Part shown: piece after piece, positions 1 through 7,029 of the stretch
Layout: every line of letters begins with the position of its first letter
Numbering within the stretch: position 1 is the first letter of the stretch
Assembly: GCA_002336105.1 (NCBI GenBank)
Contig: DDEQ01000015.1
Coordinates: 1 to 29,693 of the forward strand
DNA length: 29,693 nucleotides
Direction: 5' to 3'
Source of the DNA: Chthonomonas sp. UBA1950
Lineage (GTDB): Bacteria; Armatimonadota; Fimbriimonadia; Fimbriimonadales; Fimbriimonadaceae
Notes under the pieces: generated by a model
Databases searched by the model: none
What the model was told of the DNA's origin: nothing
Seen by the model: only the letters and a program-made list of their open reading frames with translations
Made by a program: the position numbers and the translations under genes

Positions 1-70
1 TGTTGACATCCCCGACACGTTTGAGCAGATCCTCGTTTCGTCTGCGAGCTGACAGTCCTTTGGTTGGCAA
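1..70 (-). CDS. Possible 5' fragment of a further exopolysaccharide gene (cut by the window edge)
   Basis: Downstream of the Wzc-like gene on the same strand, a frame is open from a TTG at 70 to the window edge. It reads MPTKGLSARRRNEDLLKRVG and onward. The basic stretch followed by a KRVxDV-like segment resembles the N-terminal side of a polyprenyl-phosphate sugar transferase, a common neighbour of Wzc genes. That is a guess from 23 residues. There is no convincing ribosome binding site before the TTG, and a TAG in the same frame lies just upstream. The real start could also be an internal codon or lie past the edge. Confidence 0.25.
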   Translation of the reverse strand, partial: MPTKGLSARRRNEDLLKRVGDVN

Positions 71-105
71 AGGGATAGGCGCGAGCCAACCCTAAGCCAC
101 CCTCA

Positions 106-2193
106 TCAAAGGTTCACGTCAACCGTAGAGTCTTCTTCACCAGTCGTATTCACATAAGCGATACCAGCGATGCTACAACCAGCAGAAAGAAGAAGGCTCA
201 CGCTACGGCGAAGGTCTTGAGTGCGAGTCACACCAAGCTCAGATAGAAGAACAACAGCATCCGTCTGAGCGCCAAGAACAGAGGCATCCACCGAACTCAA
301 TGCAGGTGAAGTCTCAATCACAACAAAGTCGCCAGCCGCCTTCAAAGACTCAACCAAAGAAGCCATCTTCGTCGATGCAAAATGGTCAGCCGAGTTCTTC
401 GTAGGAGTGCCCAAAGGAAGAACCGAAAGACCCTCAACAGAAGTCGACTTCAAGACCTCGTCCAAAGTCGAAGTCCCTTCCAACACGTCAAACAATCCGC
501 GATCCTTACCCGAGCCGTAAGCCATCGAAAGGGTTGGATTCAACGCATCCGCATCCACCAATATCACCTTCAACCCATCAGCAGCCATCGAAAGAGCAAG
601 GTTCTGAGCCGTACTCGTACGGTCCTGACGACGACCAGAACGAACAACCAAAATAGCACGTGGCTCTTCAGGACGGCGAGCAAACAAGATGCTATACCGA
701 AGCATCCGATATCTGTTTTGCAACGCGCCAGGAAGACTCGTTAAAGCAAGACCCGCCGCAGAACGAATACGAGGCAAATAGCCCAAAGGAGCAAGACCCG
801 TTAACTCATAAGCCTTACCAGCACTCGTCACACGGTCATCGACCTGCTCGCGGAAAGCAACAATACCAAGAGAGAAGATAATTCCTAAGGCGAGACTCAC
901 CGCAAGGTTCACCGTCCAACTAGGACGAACTTTCACAGGAATGGAAGGCGCCTGAAGAATCGTTGCGGGTTCCTTAACCGAACTCGTTCGAGCCTGAATT
1001 TCTGTCAAACGGCGCTGAAGAGTCTCAAGGTCTGCTTGGTCCAAGTTCAACTTCGTCGTTAGCTCTGCTAGCTGAGGAGCAAGTTCAGTTAAACCCTTCT
1101 GGTGCTGCTGAGCCGACTCATAACCAGCGGAAAACATACGAGCCGATGCCTGAGCTGCCTCATAGTCTGACTTGGCTTGACGAACCCGAGCATCGATATC
1201 GAGAACCTCAGAGTTACGTGTGTCAACCAAAGTGTTCGTACGCTTCTTCGAATCCGCGATCAGCTGACGCTGAAGACGAATCTTCGCATCCATCTCACGA
1301 ACCTGAGGGGCATCGTCACGATACGTAATACGCAACTGCTCTTTATCACCGAGCATCTGAGTCAGAGCCGCTTCAAGAGAGGCTATCTCATTGAAGTTTC
1401 CTGCCTGAGTGCGAGAACCCACATTCTTTGTAATCTCACGCTGAGAACGAAGAAGATCGTTGTAGCGCTGGTGAGCAGACTCTAAACTCGCATCCGCAGT
1501 CAACTTGGCATCTAAAGCACGAGACACTCGGTTTAGAGCATCTGATTGGTCGGCTTCAGAAGCCGAAAGATTGTGAGTGCGGCGAAACTCAGCAACACTC
1601 TTGATGTCCGCATCGACCGTCTTCTTCGCGTCATCAAGCTTCGTACGAAGGCTCGTCACCAAACCCGACACCTGACGGTCACGCTGGTCTTGCATATATC
1701 GGTTAAAGGCCTGAGGAATCGCAAGAGCTATCTCTTGAGACTTACCAGGATCCTGAGCCGTCACACTCACGATGACCGAGTTCGAAAGAGGGATCGCTTT
1801 GGCATCCACCGTAGGACCAGGAATGGTAGAACCAGGAGGTGGAAGAGTCACATTCGCTTGCTGGAACGCAGGAAGAACCACGTCGTAGCTTTGAAGCAAC
1901 TGAATCTGAGTGACGTAGTCAACATTCGAAAACGGAAGAGACACTGCGTCCAAAGGGTCGCTAGCGGCAAGGTTAGGCGTCAGCTGAGCACCTTGAATCG
2001 TCAGAAGCATCTCCGAGCGATAGGCAGGCTCAGTAACAAGGCTCAAGCCAACACCTGCACTTAAAAAGATGCAGAGCGTAATGAGGATCGACCACTTGCG
2101 ACGCACCAATCGAGATGCCAGTTCACGGATTGTTAACTCGCGCGGAAGCGGTTCAGAACCGGCAGGTAAAGAGGGCGTATTAACCGGATACAT
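106..2193 (-). CDS. Wzz/Wzc-like polysaccharide co-polymerase with a degenerate tyrosine-kinase domain
   Basis: A 695-residue inner-membrane protein of the Wzc/GumC type, which controls chain length and export of exopolysaccharide. The order is a short cytoplasmic N-terminus, a Wzz domain with a first membrane helix (KWSILITLCIFLSAG), a long periplasmic coiled-coil region (about 190-420), a second helix (SWTVNLAVSLALGIIFSLG) and a cytoplasmic BY-kinase-like domain from about 510. The kinase motifs are damaged. The Walker A segment reads SGRRQDRTST (519-528), with no lysine where the family has GEGKST. The Walker A' segment VDAD (546-549) is kept. The Walker B aspartate is Glu (E627, VVIETSP). 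The C-terminus lacks the usual tyrosine cluster. It is therefore probably a chain-length protein with little or no kinase activity. The start at 2193 (MYPVNTP) is preferred over a TTG at 2223, which has no ribosome binding site; the site for 2193 is itself modest (AAGAG). Confidence 0.9.
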   Translation of the reverse strand: MYPVNTPSLPAGSEPLPRELTIRELASRLVRRKWSILITLCIFLSAGVGLSLVTEPAYRSEMLLTIQGAQLTPNLAASDPLDAVSLPFSNVDYVTQIQLLQSYDVVLPAFQQANVTLPPPGSTIPGPTVDAKAIPLSNSVIVSVTAQDPGKSQEIALAIPQAFNRYMQDQRDRQVSGLVTSLRTKLDDAKKTVDADIKSVAEFRRTHNLSASEADQSDALNRVSRALDAKLTADASLESAHQRYNDLLRSQREITKNVGSRTQAGNFNEIASLEAALTQMLGDKEQLRITYRDDAPQVREMDAKIRLQRQLIADSKKRTNTLVDTRNSEVLDIDARVRQAKSDYEAAQASARMFSAGYESAQQHQKGLTELAPQLAELTTKLNLDQADLETLQRRLTEIQARTSSVKEPATILQAPSIPVKVRPSWTVNLAVSLALGIIFSLGIVAFREQVDDRVTSAGKAYELTGLAPLGYLPRIRSAAGLALTSLPGALQNRYRMLRYSILFARRPEEPRAILVVRSGRRQDRTSTAQNLALSMAADGLKVILVDADALNPTLSMAYGSGKDRGLFDVLEGTSTLDEVLKSTSVEGLSVLPLGTPTKNSADHFASTKMASLVESLKAAGDFVVIETSPALSSVDASVLGAQTDAVVLLSELGVTRTQDLRRSVSLLLSAGCSIAGIAYVNTTGEEDSTVDVNL

Positions 2194-2225
2194 ATCGTCT
2201 ACTCTTGAGCGAACCCTTACCAAGC

Positions 2226-2294
2226 CTAAAGAACAACTTCAAAAACTGCTCGATAGACTCGAATTGTCCCGTCTGCGACATTATACTCCGACAT
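2226..2294 (-). CDS. Possible 22-codon leader peptide upstream of the Wzc-like gene
   Basis: An ATG at 2294 has a near-ideal Shine-Dalgarno sequence (AGGGAGG, six bases upstream) and opens a 22-codon frame, MSEYNVADGTIRVYRAVFEV plus two residues. It stops at 2226, 32 bases before the likely start of the Wzc-like gene and in another frame. No similar peptide is known to me. It could be a translated leader or an uncharacterised small protein. A TATAAT hexamer lies inside it (2280-2285, minus strand). If that is the true promoter, the peptide would not be made. Confidence 0.3.
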   Translation of the reverse strand: MSEYNVADGTIRVYRAVFEVVL

Positions 2295-2348
2295 AACTAA
2301 CCTCCCTACCCATAACCTTCCTAGCTTCGAAAAGGTAGTATTTCACTC

Positions 2349-2690
2349 ATGGTGCCGGTCACGTCACTCTCTGATCTGTTGCTCCTGCCAATTCTCCTTG
2401 TCATTGCAGCAGCTTTCGCGTATCTCGCACCAACACTCCCACGTTTTCAAGAAGGTAAGAAACCGCCTATTAGGTGGCTAGGACTTCTCTTTGCCATCCT
2501 GGCACTCTATATCGGGATGACACACTTCTTCGACATATTCAACGCATTCTACAAAGCAGGACTCGTCGGATATGGAAAGAGAGTCACTTGGGGACACTAC
2601 GTCGCTCCACTACCAGGATTAATCGCCATCATAGCGATTGCTGGTTTAGAATGGAAACTCAAGAAACAAACTGAGGAATTCCATATCTAA
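2349..2690 (+). CDS. Small three-helix membrane protein, unknown
   Basis: A 113-residue protein I do not recognise. Three hydrophobic segments are visible: near the N-terminus (LLLLPILLVIAAAFAYLA), about 43-60 (WLGLLFAILALYIGMT) and about 88-102 (LPGLIAIIAIAGLEW). A basic C-terminal tail follows. It lies inside the polysaccharide locus but on the opposite strand, five bases before a lipoprotein gene with which it is probably co-transcribed. It is divergent from the Wzc-like gene. A purine-rich AAAAGG lies rather far (14-18 bases) upstream, so the translation signal is weak. An envelope role is inferred only from the helices and neighbours. Confidence 0.7.
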   Translation: MVPVTSLSDLLLLPILLVIAAAFAYLAPTLPRFQEGKKPPIRWLGLLFAILALYIGMTHFFDIFNAFYKAGLVGYGKRVTWGHYVAPLPGLIAIIAIAGLEWKLKKQTEEFHI

Positions 2691-2695
2691 CGGAA

Positions 2696-3052
2696 ATGAA
2701 CGCCAAACTACTCCTCATCACAATAGCTTTGGCAGGCTCAATTTGCGCATGCCAACAAACTAAACAAGAAGAAATTCACAGCACGACAGACTCCGCAAAC
2801 ATCATCGGACTAGGAGCCGTCGAAGACACAGTCGAATTTGATGTCAACAAACTGCCTGCCAAACTGATCTGCACCTCAGACCTCAGCGGAGCAAGCATCA
2901 TGATCTACCCACCAGGAAGAACACCCTACCTACTCACATTCCAACAACAAGACGGAGAACTCGCCAACGGAAAACTACCCGTTACAGGAAAATACAAAGT
3001 TCAACCCGCATCAATCTCAAAACCAGTCACTCTCAAACTGATCTATCAGTGA
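2696..3052 (+). CDS. Small lipoprotein, unknown
   Basis: A 118-residue protein with a bacterial lipoprotein signal: MNAKLLLITIALAGSICAC, with lipidation probably at the cysteine after ICA. The mature part is about 100 residues, with alternating hydrophobic stretches (KLICTSDLSGASIMIYPPG, TGKYKVQPASISKPVTLKLI) that suggest a small beta-sandwich. It starts five bases after the membrane-protein gene, so the pair is likely an operon. The coding strand is unusually rich in A and C. For example, 2941-3000 contains 27 A, 16 C, 11 G and 6 T. No family recognised. It ends head-to-head with the acyltransferase gene. Confidence 0.7.
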   Translation: MNAKLLLITIALAGSICACQQTKQEEIHSTTDSANIIGLGAVEDTVEFDVNKLPAKLICTSDLSGASIMIYPPGRTPYLLTFQQQDGELANGKLPVTGKYKVQPASISKPVTLKLIYQ

Positions 3053-3055
3053 GCT

Positions 3056-3075
3056 AGCGCCGATCAAACAGCGCT
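3056..3075. terminator. Weak hairpin between convergent genes
   Basis: AGCGC and GCGCT (3056-3060 and 3071-3075) form a short stem with a ten-base loop, followed on the plus strand by CTTTATT. It lies across the stop codons of the lipoprotein and acyltransferase genes. The stem is only five pairs, so this is tentative. Confidence 0.3.
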
Positions 3076-4194
3076 CTTTATTGCCGTCTTCTTTCTCAGA
3101 GTGGGCTTCTCGAAGACGAGAAATGCAACATAACACAATGAAAGTGATAGGGTAAGTGAGATAAGCAACACCAGTAAAAAGCCGATGTCCCCAGTTAACT
3201 TCAATAAGCCGGCAATTCTCCTAGCAATAGGGATGACTAAGACGAAAGCCCACAAATGATACAAGTATATCGAGTACCCATATTGCCCTACAAACACTAG
3301 GGGTCTAGTCTCCAGAAGTCGACGCAATCCATGAACAATCTTCGTAACGCTGTTTGGGCTCGATAAAACGTAGAGTATCGATGCAAAGAAAGTTCCGAAT
3401 GCTAAATCACTGATAATCCAACCTTGAACGCCTTCGTGCGCACCATTAATCGCTATTAAAGCGATACTACCAACACCCAATAACACCAAATGATAGCGTC
3501 GGCTATTGGCTTTACCAATTGACCCCTCGCAAGCTATCATTCCCATTGCGAAAAGTATCGTATACCAAGGACTACTGTGATCCCAGGTGTGCGGATCGCC
3601 AACAAGATACAAGATGCCCGACCAGAATAGCGTAAAGACTAATGCAAAACCAAGCAGAGCGAGGTTCCCCCACTTCTTGAGTATTAGCACCATCAGCGGA
3701 AAGGCGAAGTATAACTTCCATTCAATGCAGACTGTCCAAAGGACGCCACTGGCCGAATTGTCAATAAATGGCCAAAAATCCCTCAACAACAGCACATCGA
3801 CTAGTTGAGTTCTAAAATCATTTCGCAAATGGCCGTCTCGGAATGACAGTGCCAGATTGAAGAGGAGTTGGATCAAAACAAAGGCCATATAGGGTGGGAT
3901 AATTCGCTTCACGCGCCGACGGATAAACTCCATGTACCCGCCTCGAATCTCACCTGAACGACTAACAGGAATCATTAAGCAGAACCCTGACAGTACGATA
4001 AAACCGCATACAGCATTTCGTGCGTGCGACAAGAATCCCCACTGCGCCGGAATTGACTCGTTATTCCAACCCATTATAAAGTGAGTGATAACAACTAGTA
4101 TTGCGAGTAAGGCTCTAAGGCTATCTAGATACCCGAGGTGAGAAGCCTGAACGGTTTTAGTTTGAGTGCTATTTTGTATTACCTTGGGCTCCAT
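3064..4194 (-). CDS. Acyltransferase-3 family membrane O-acyltransferase
   Basis: A 376-residue polytopic membrane protein of the acyltransferase-3 (OafA/YrhL) family, which transfers acetyl or similar acyl groups to extracellular sugars. The diagnostic start YLDSLRALLAILVVITHF is present with the conserved histidine. It is followed by the RRRVKRIIPPYMAF segment and about ten membrane helices. The last helix ends in the family's usual FEKPxLRK tail (FLVFEKPTLRKKT). The start at 4194 (MEPKVIQ) is chosen because GGAGGG lies six bases before it. Its place after a glycosyltransferase in an exopolysaccharide/exosortase locus suggests that it decorates the polymer or a surface glycan. The acyl group and acceptor cannot be read from sequence. 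Confidence 0.9.
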   Translation of the reverse strand: MEPKVIQNSTQTKTVQASHLGYLDSLRALLAILVVITHFIMGWNNESIPAQWGFLSHARNAVCGFIVLSGFCLMIPVSRSGEIRGGYMEFIRRRVKRIIPPYMAFVLIQLLFNLALSFRDGHLRNDFRTQLVDVLLLRDFWPFIDNSASGVLWTVCIEWKLYFAFPLMVLILKKWGNLALLGFALVFTLFWSGILYLVGDPHTWDHSSPWYTILFAMGMIACEGSIGKANSRRYHLVLLGVGSIALIAINGAHEGVQGWIISDLAFGTFFASILYVLSSPNSVTKIVHGLRRLLETRPLVFVGQYGYSIYLYHLWAFVLVIPIARRIAGLLKLTGDIGFLLVLLISLTLSLSLCYVAFLVFEKPTLRKKTAIKSAV

Positions 4195-4222
4195 TGAATT
4201 CCCTCCATCCACTTAGCAGAAT

Positions 4223-4249
4223 ACTATAGACTGTAATGCAACTTCTCAA
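4223..4249 (-). promoter_or_regulatory. Possible promoter of the acyltransferase gene
   Basis: On the minus strand, TTGAGA (4244-4249) and TATAGT (4223-4228) are 15 bases apart. They lie just upstream of the GGAGGG site and the ATG at 4194. The spacing is short, so this is only a candidate. An eight-base inverted repeat (ACTTAGCA at 4211-4218, TGCTAAGT at 4266-4273) encloses it. Confidence 0.3.
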
Positions 4250-4289
4250 TCCAGTTGAAGCCATTTGCTAAGTTACGTCTTCTTGCGAA

Positions 4290-5378
4290 TCAGAACTTCA
4301 CGCCAAAACTCTCATACAGATCAGTATGCTGATGAGCAATATCACCCCAACTAGGTGGATCAATACCTTGGAACCGGATCGGTTCAAACTCGGGTAACGA
4401 GTCAATCTGAGTGGCGATGTCGTCAGGAGTGGATTCGACGCCTACTAACCGGACGTGCGGTTCGGCAATGGCGTGTTCGACACCCGCAAATTCTTCTGGG
4501 TCCTTGGGCAAGGTTGTGATGATAGGATTACCGAGCTGAGCCGAATACCAAAACGACCCACTACAAAAGCGAACCCCATCATTAAACAATGCAATCACTG
4601 CGTCGGACGCAGCTAACAAATTAGCCGCTAATTGCTGGTCTTCAATAAACCCAGTTATCTCGACATTATCTTGAAGATCCATCGACTGAATAAGCGCGAC
4701 AAATTCTGCTTTTCTGTCCATGCGATGCGGAAAGAAGTCTCCTACAAACAACAGCTTAGTTCTCGGTGACTTTTGAACAATCAGCTTCAATGCATCGAGA
4801 AGCTTTTCTGGTTGTTTCGAAGCATTGATGAACCCAAAATGAGCGATTACTTTGTCCCACTTTCCGTTTTCTAGAACTCGTTCGTTTCTAAACTTCAAAA
4901 TCGTTTCTGAGTCAAGAATAGGCTTTTCTAGATTGCTTCCGATAGGTATATAAGTCGTTTCTTTACGAAGCGATCGGCCAACACGACTATCACGATACCT
5001 CTTCATTTCAGTCTTCGAAGCAAACACAATATGTTTCGACATCGCGACAAGCGGAATCATGACATTACGCATTAATGGATGCATGTTGTCCCACTCATGC
5101 ATCGTCGTGATCACTATGGCGCCGGGATTGGCTATCTTGACTAAGAAAGGTACCAATGCTTGCTTAGGGTTTGCGCCGAAGGAAGGATGCTGGACGTGAA
5201 CAATTTTCACTCCCTGAAGTTCCTTTTTCAGATGCTTCAGGAGGTTTCTCTCAGGCTTAGCTAAAACAACCTTAACTTTATCCTGAGGAAGAGCAGAACC
5301 CAAATGCGCAGTATAGTCACCAATACCGTCTTTATCAAGTGGCGGCAGTTTGCCGCTCAACAATGCAACTTCAACCAT
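4290..5378 (-). CDS. GT-B fold glycosyltransferase (group 1/GT4-like)
   Basis: A 362-residue cytoplasmic glycosyltransferase, probably adding one sugar in exopolysaccharide or glycoprotein assembly. The N-terminal half begins VEVALLSGKLPPLDKDGIGDY, close to the usual GT4 opening with its GIGDYT loop. The C-terminal half has a second Rossmann-like domain (VIAHFGFINASKQPEKLLDA, LLFVGDFF) and a putative donor site. There, FNDGVRFCSGSFWYSAQLG replaces the more usual DGVSxRRGSxxxALxxG. The start at 5378 (ATG, MVEVALL) fits the family better than a TTG three codons earlier. Neither has a good ribosome binding site. It lies between the EpsI gene (80-90 bases upstream) and the acyltransferase gene. 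Donor and acceptor are unknown. Confidence 0.88.
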   Translation of the reverse strand: MVEVALLSGKLPPLDKDGIGDYTAHLGSALPQDKVKVVLAKPERNLLKHLKKELQGVKIVHVQHPSFGANPKQALVPFLVKIANPGAIVITTMHEWDNMHPLMRNVMIPLVAMSKHIVFASKTEMKRYRDSRVGRSLRKETTYIPIGSNLEKPILDSETILKFRNERVLENGKWDKVIAHFGFINASKQPEKLLDALKLIVQKSPRTKLLFVGDFFPHRMDRKAEFVALIQSMDLQDNVEITGFIEDQQLAANLLAASDAVIALFNDGVRFCSGSFWYSAQLGNPIITTLPKDPEEFAGVEHAIAEPHVRLVGVESTPDDIATQIDSLPEFEPIRFQGIDPPSWGDIAHQHTDLYESFGVKF

Positions 5379-5397
5379 AAGATTCAATAATTGCTAT

Positions 5398-5435
5398 GCG
5401 CTAGTACATTGCGTAATGTACATATGTGCTAGCGC
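5398..5435. repeat. Nested inverted repeats upstream of the glycosyltransferase
   Basis: An outer pair GCGCTAG/CTAGCGC (5398-5404, 5429-5435) encloses a perfect inner palindrome TACATTGCGTAATGTA (5405-5420). The site lies in the short gap between the EpsI stop codon and the glycosyltransferase start. It could be an operator or an mRNA hairpin that sets separate expression of the second half of the locus. Confidence 0.6.
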
Positions 5436-5467
5436 TAACAAAGCCTCAAGACCAGTAGAGTGTATCC

Positions 5468-6124
5468 CTAAAAGTAGCCGTGACTATATGAGTTTGAATT
5501 ATCGAGATAATCCGCTGCAAATGCGGTTATTTCTTCCTTAGTCGTGGCGCCATCACCGGGAATGATACGATAGAAAACTCCGTCTGCATCTTGACTTCCC
5601 TTGAGCAGGCTCATAACGATATTAACTTTCAGGCCACGAGTGGTTGGAGCGAATCCATCTGGACCGCGATAGAAGTAAAGTGCCGTCGTGGGACCGCTCG
5701 GGCTGTCCATGTTCACATAATTAGCTTTGACGACACCTCGCGTTTTGGTTGGAATATCTATAACCCGCTCTTCTTTGATTGTGAAGAACTGACCAGTGAA
5801 ACAGATTCGGGGATCATGAAAACTCTCGCGTCGGTTGCTCGCAATCAACACTACATCATAGCGCTTGTCACCTTTAACAAATACACGAGAGACAATTCCA
5901 AATGGACGAAGTGTATTGTAAGTAGCTTCGTTCATTCGATAAGACTGTTTGGGATTAGATGCTGAAGGTTGCATATGCCAACCATCAAACTCGCTTAAAG
6001 CGTTATCCTCCATCCATCGTTCCGTTCTCTCGGTGCGAGAGGCTTGCGGGGTAACAACCATAGCTACGCCAAAAATGACGAGAACAGCTCCGAGTAAATA
6101 GGCTCTTTTCTTTAGTCCTTCCAT
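5468..6124 (-). CDS. epsI: EpsI-type exosortase-associated protein (DUF3485)
   Basis: A 218-residue protein with one N-terminal membrane anchor (RAYLLGAVLVIFGVAMVV) and an extracytoplasmic domain of the EpsI/DUF3485 type. This family is found fused to or next to exosortases. The conserved segment appears as SFHDPRICFTGQFF, matching the family's HxPxxCxxGxGW-like block. A second block, ALYFYRGPDGF, follows. Its start codon overlaps the last 13 bases of the exosortase gene and has a GAGG site (GCGAGGTTG), so the two are translationally coupled. Its biochemical role is not established; partnership with the exosortase is inferred from the family and the overlap. Confidence 0.88.
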   Translation of the reverse strand: MEGLKKRAYLLGAVLVIFGVAMVVTPQASRTERTERWMEDNALSEFDGWHMQPSASNPKQSYRMNEATYNTLRPFGIVSRVFVKGDKRYDVVLIASNRRESFHDPRICFTGQFFTIKEERVIDIPTKTRGVVKANYVNMDSPSGPTTALYFYRGPDGFAPTTRGLKVNIVMSLLKGSQDADGVFYRIIPGDGATTKEEITAFAADYLDNSNSYSHGYF

Positions 6125-7029
6125 CCTAACAACCTCGCAAGTTTAAACAAGATAATGAAGCAGACGACGAGTGTAATGTAGCCACTGTAATCGTGGAATT
6201 GATGTCCAGCATCAGCTCCATATGTATCTCCTACGATACCAATCAGGGCAATACGCAGACCATTGATGAACAAACAGAGCGGAATTACCGATGAAAGCAT
6301 AATCAGGTTCTTCCACCAGTTCAACCTTCCGACCAGCACAAAGAACGTCATGAAAGCAGAAACAGCTATGACTAGCTTTAACCCGCTGCAAGGCACTTCA
6401 ACGCTAAGAGTAAAGTGGTCCAGATAAACAGTCGTAGCGTCGGTCTGAAGTGCTTGAAAACCTAAAGCACGCAAAATGCTTACCGACACAGAAGTTGATA
6501 GCACTTGGAGTGGGTTCGTGTAGATTTCAACAATCGACGTAAAGATGGGCAGACCGAAAAGCAGGTAAAGCGTAGGAGCGAGTAACGCGACAAACCACCT
6601 TCCGCCCGCCACAAACCAAATCGATAAGCCGACAGCGGCAACCAACAAGATACTGGTCAGAAACTGAATATCGACGATCTGACTTGCCCGCGCAAGGTAC
6701 AAAACCGGCAAGAGAAGAACGAGTGCCGGCCAAAACGGCTTAACCGGAATATCTTTTATTCTTTTCCAGTTACGGCTTATGATGATCCCAGAAATGATCG
6801 GGATCAGTGGCCCGTGGCTGTAATAACCGTCCTGGGAACTTCCAAAATAGAGCTTATTTAGGCTGACGATCAACCACCAGAATGAAGTCACCAATCCAAC
6901 CAGAATGACGACTCCGGGCCAGAAGGCTTCACTGGACACGATAGCCTTTGCGATATCAGCGTAATCGCGTTTTTGATTTGGTGGCGCAGATGTAGGTGCC
7001 GCCATATTAGATTCAGGGGAAGAACTCAT
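6112..7029 (-). CDS. Exosortase (transpeptidase-like membrane protease)
   Basis: A 305-residue membrane protein with about eight helices. Exosortases cleave C-terminal PEP-CTERM signals and are thought to transfer the protein to a surface acceptor. The family's active-site set is visible: Cys at about 214 (VEVPCSGLKLV), Arg at about 259 (INGLRIALIG) and His at about 279 (HDYSGY). The SHGPLIP motif of the N-terminal part is also present. The next gene is EpsI, overlapping by 13 bases, and sugar-polymer genes follow, as is usual for exosortase loci. A protein with a PEP-CTERM tail is encoded at 21112-21903. The start ATG lacks a strong ribosome binding site; an alternative ATG lies eight codons inside. 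Confidence 0.92.
   Translation of the reverse strand: MSSSPESNMAAPTSAPPNQKRDYADIAKAIVSSEAFWPGVVILVGLVTSFWWLIVSLNKLYFGSSQDGYYSHGPLIPIISGIIISRNWKRIKDIPVKPFWPALVLLLPVLYLARASQIVDIQFLTSILLVAAVGLSIWFVAGGRWFVALLAPTLYLLFGLPIFTSIVEIYTNPLQVLSTSVSVSILRALGFQALQTDATTVYLDHFTLSVEVPCSGLKLVIAVSAFMTFFVLVGRLNWWKNLIMLSSVIPLCLFINGLRIALIGIVGDTYGADAGHQFHDYSGYITLVVCFIILFKLARLLGWKD

Noticed and set aside
1546..2064. Plus-strand 172-codon open frame opposite the Wzc-like gene
   Set aside because: It is very rich in Arg, Leu and Ser, has no ribosome site or domain, and is fully antisense to a strong gene.
2280..2285. TATAAT as the promoter of the Wzc-like gene
   Set aside because: The hexamer is perfect but has no -35 partner, and it lies inside the small frame with the strong ribosome site, so it is not listed as a separate feature.
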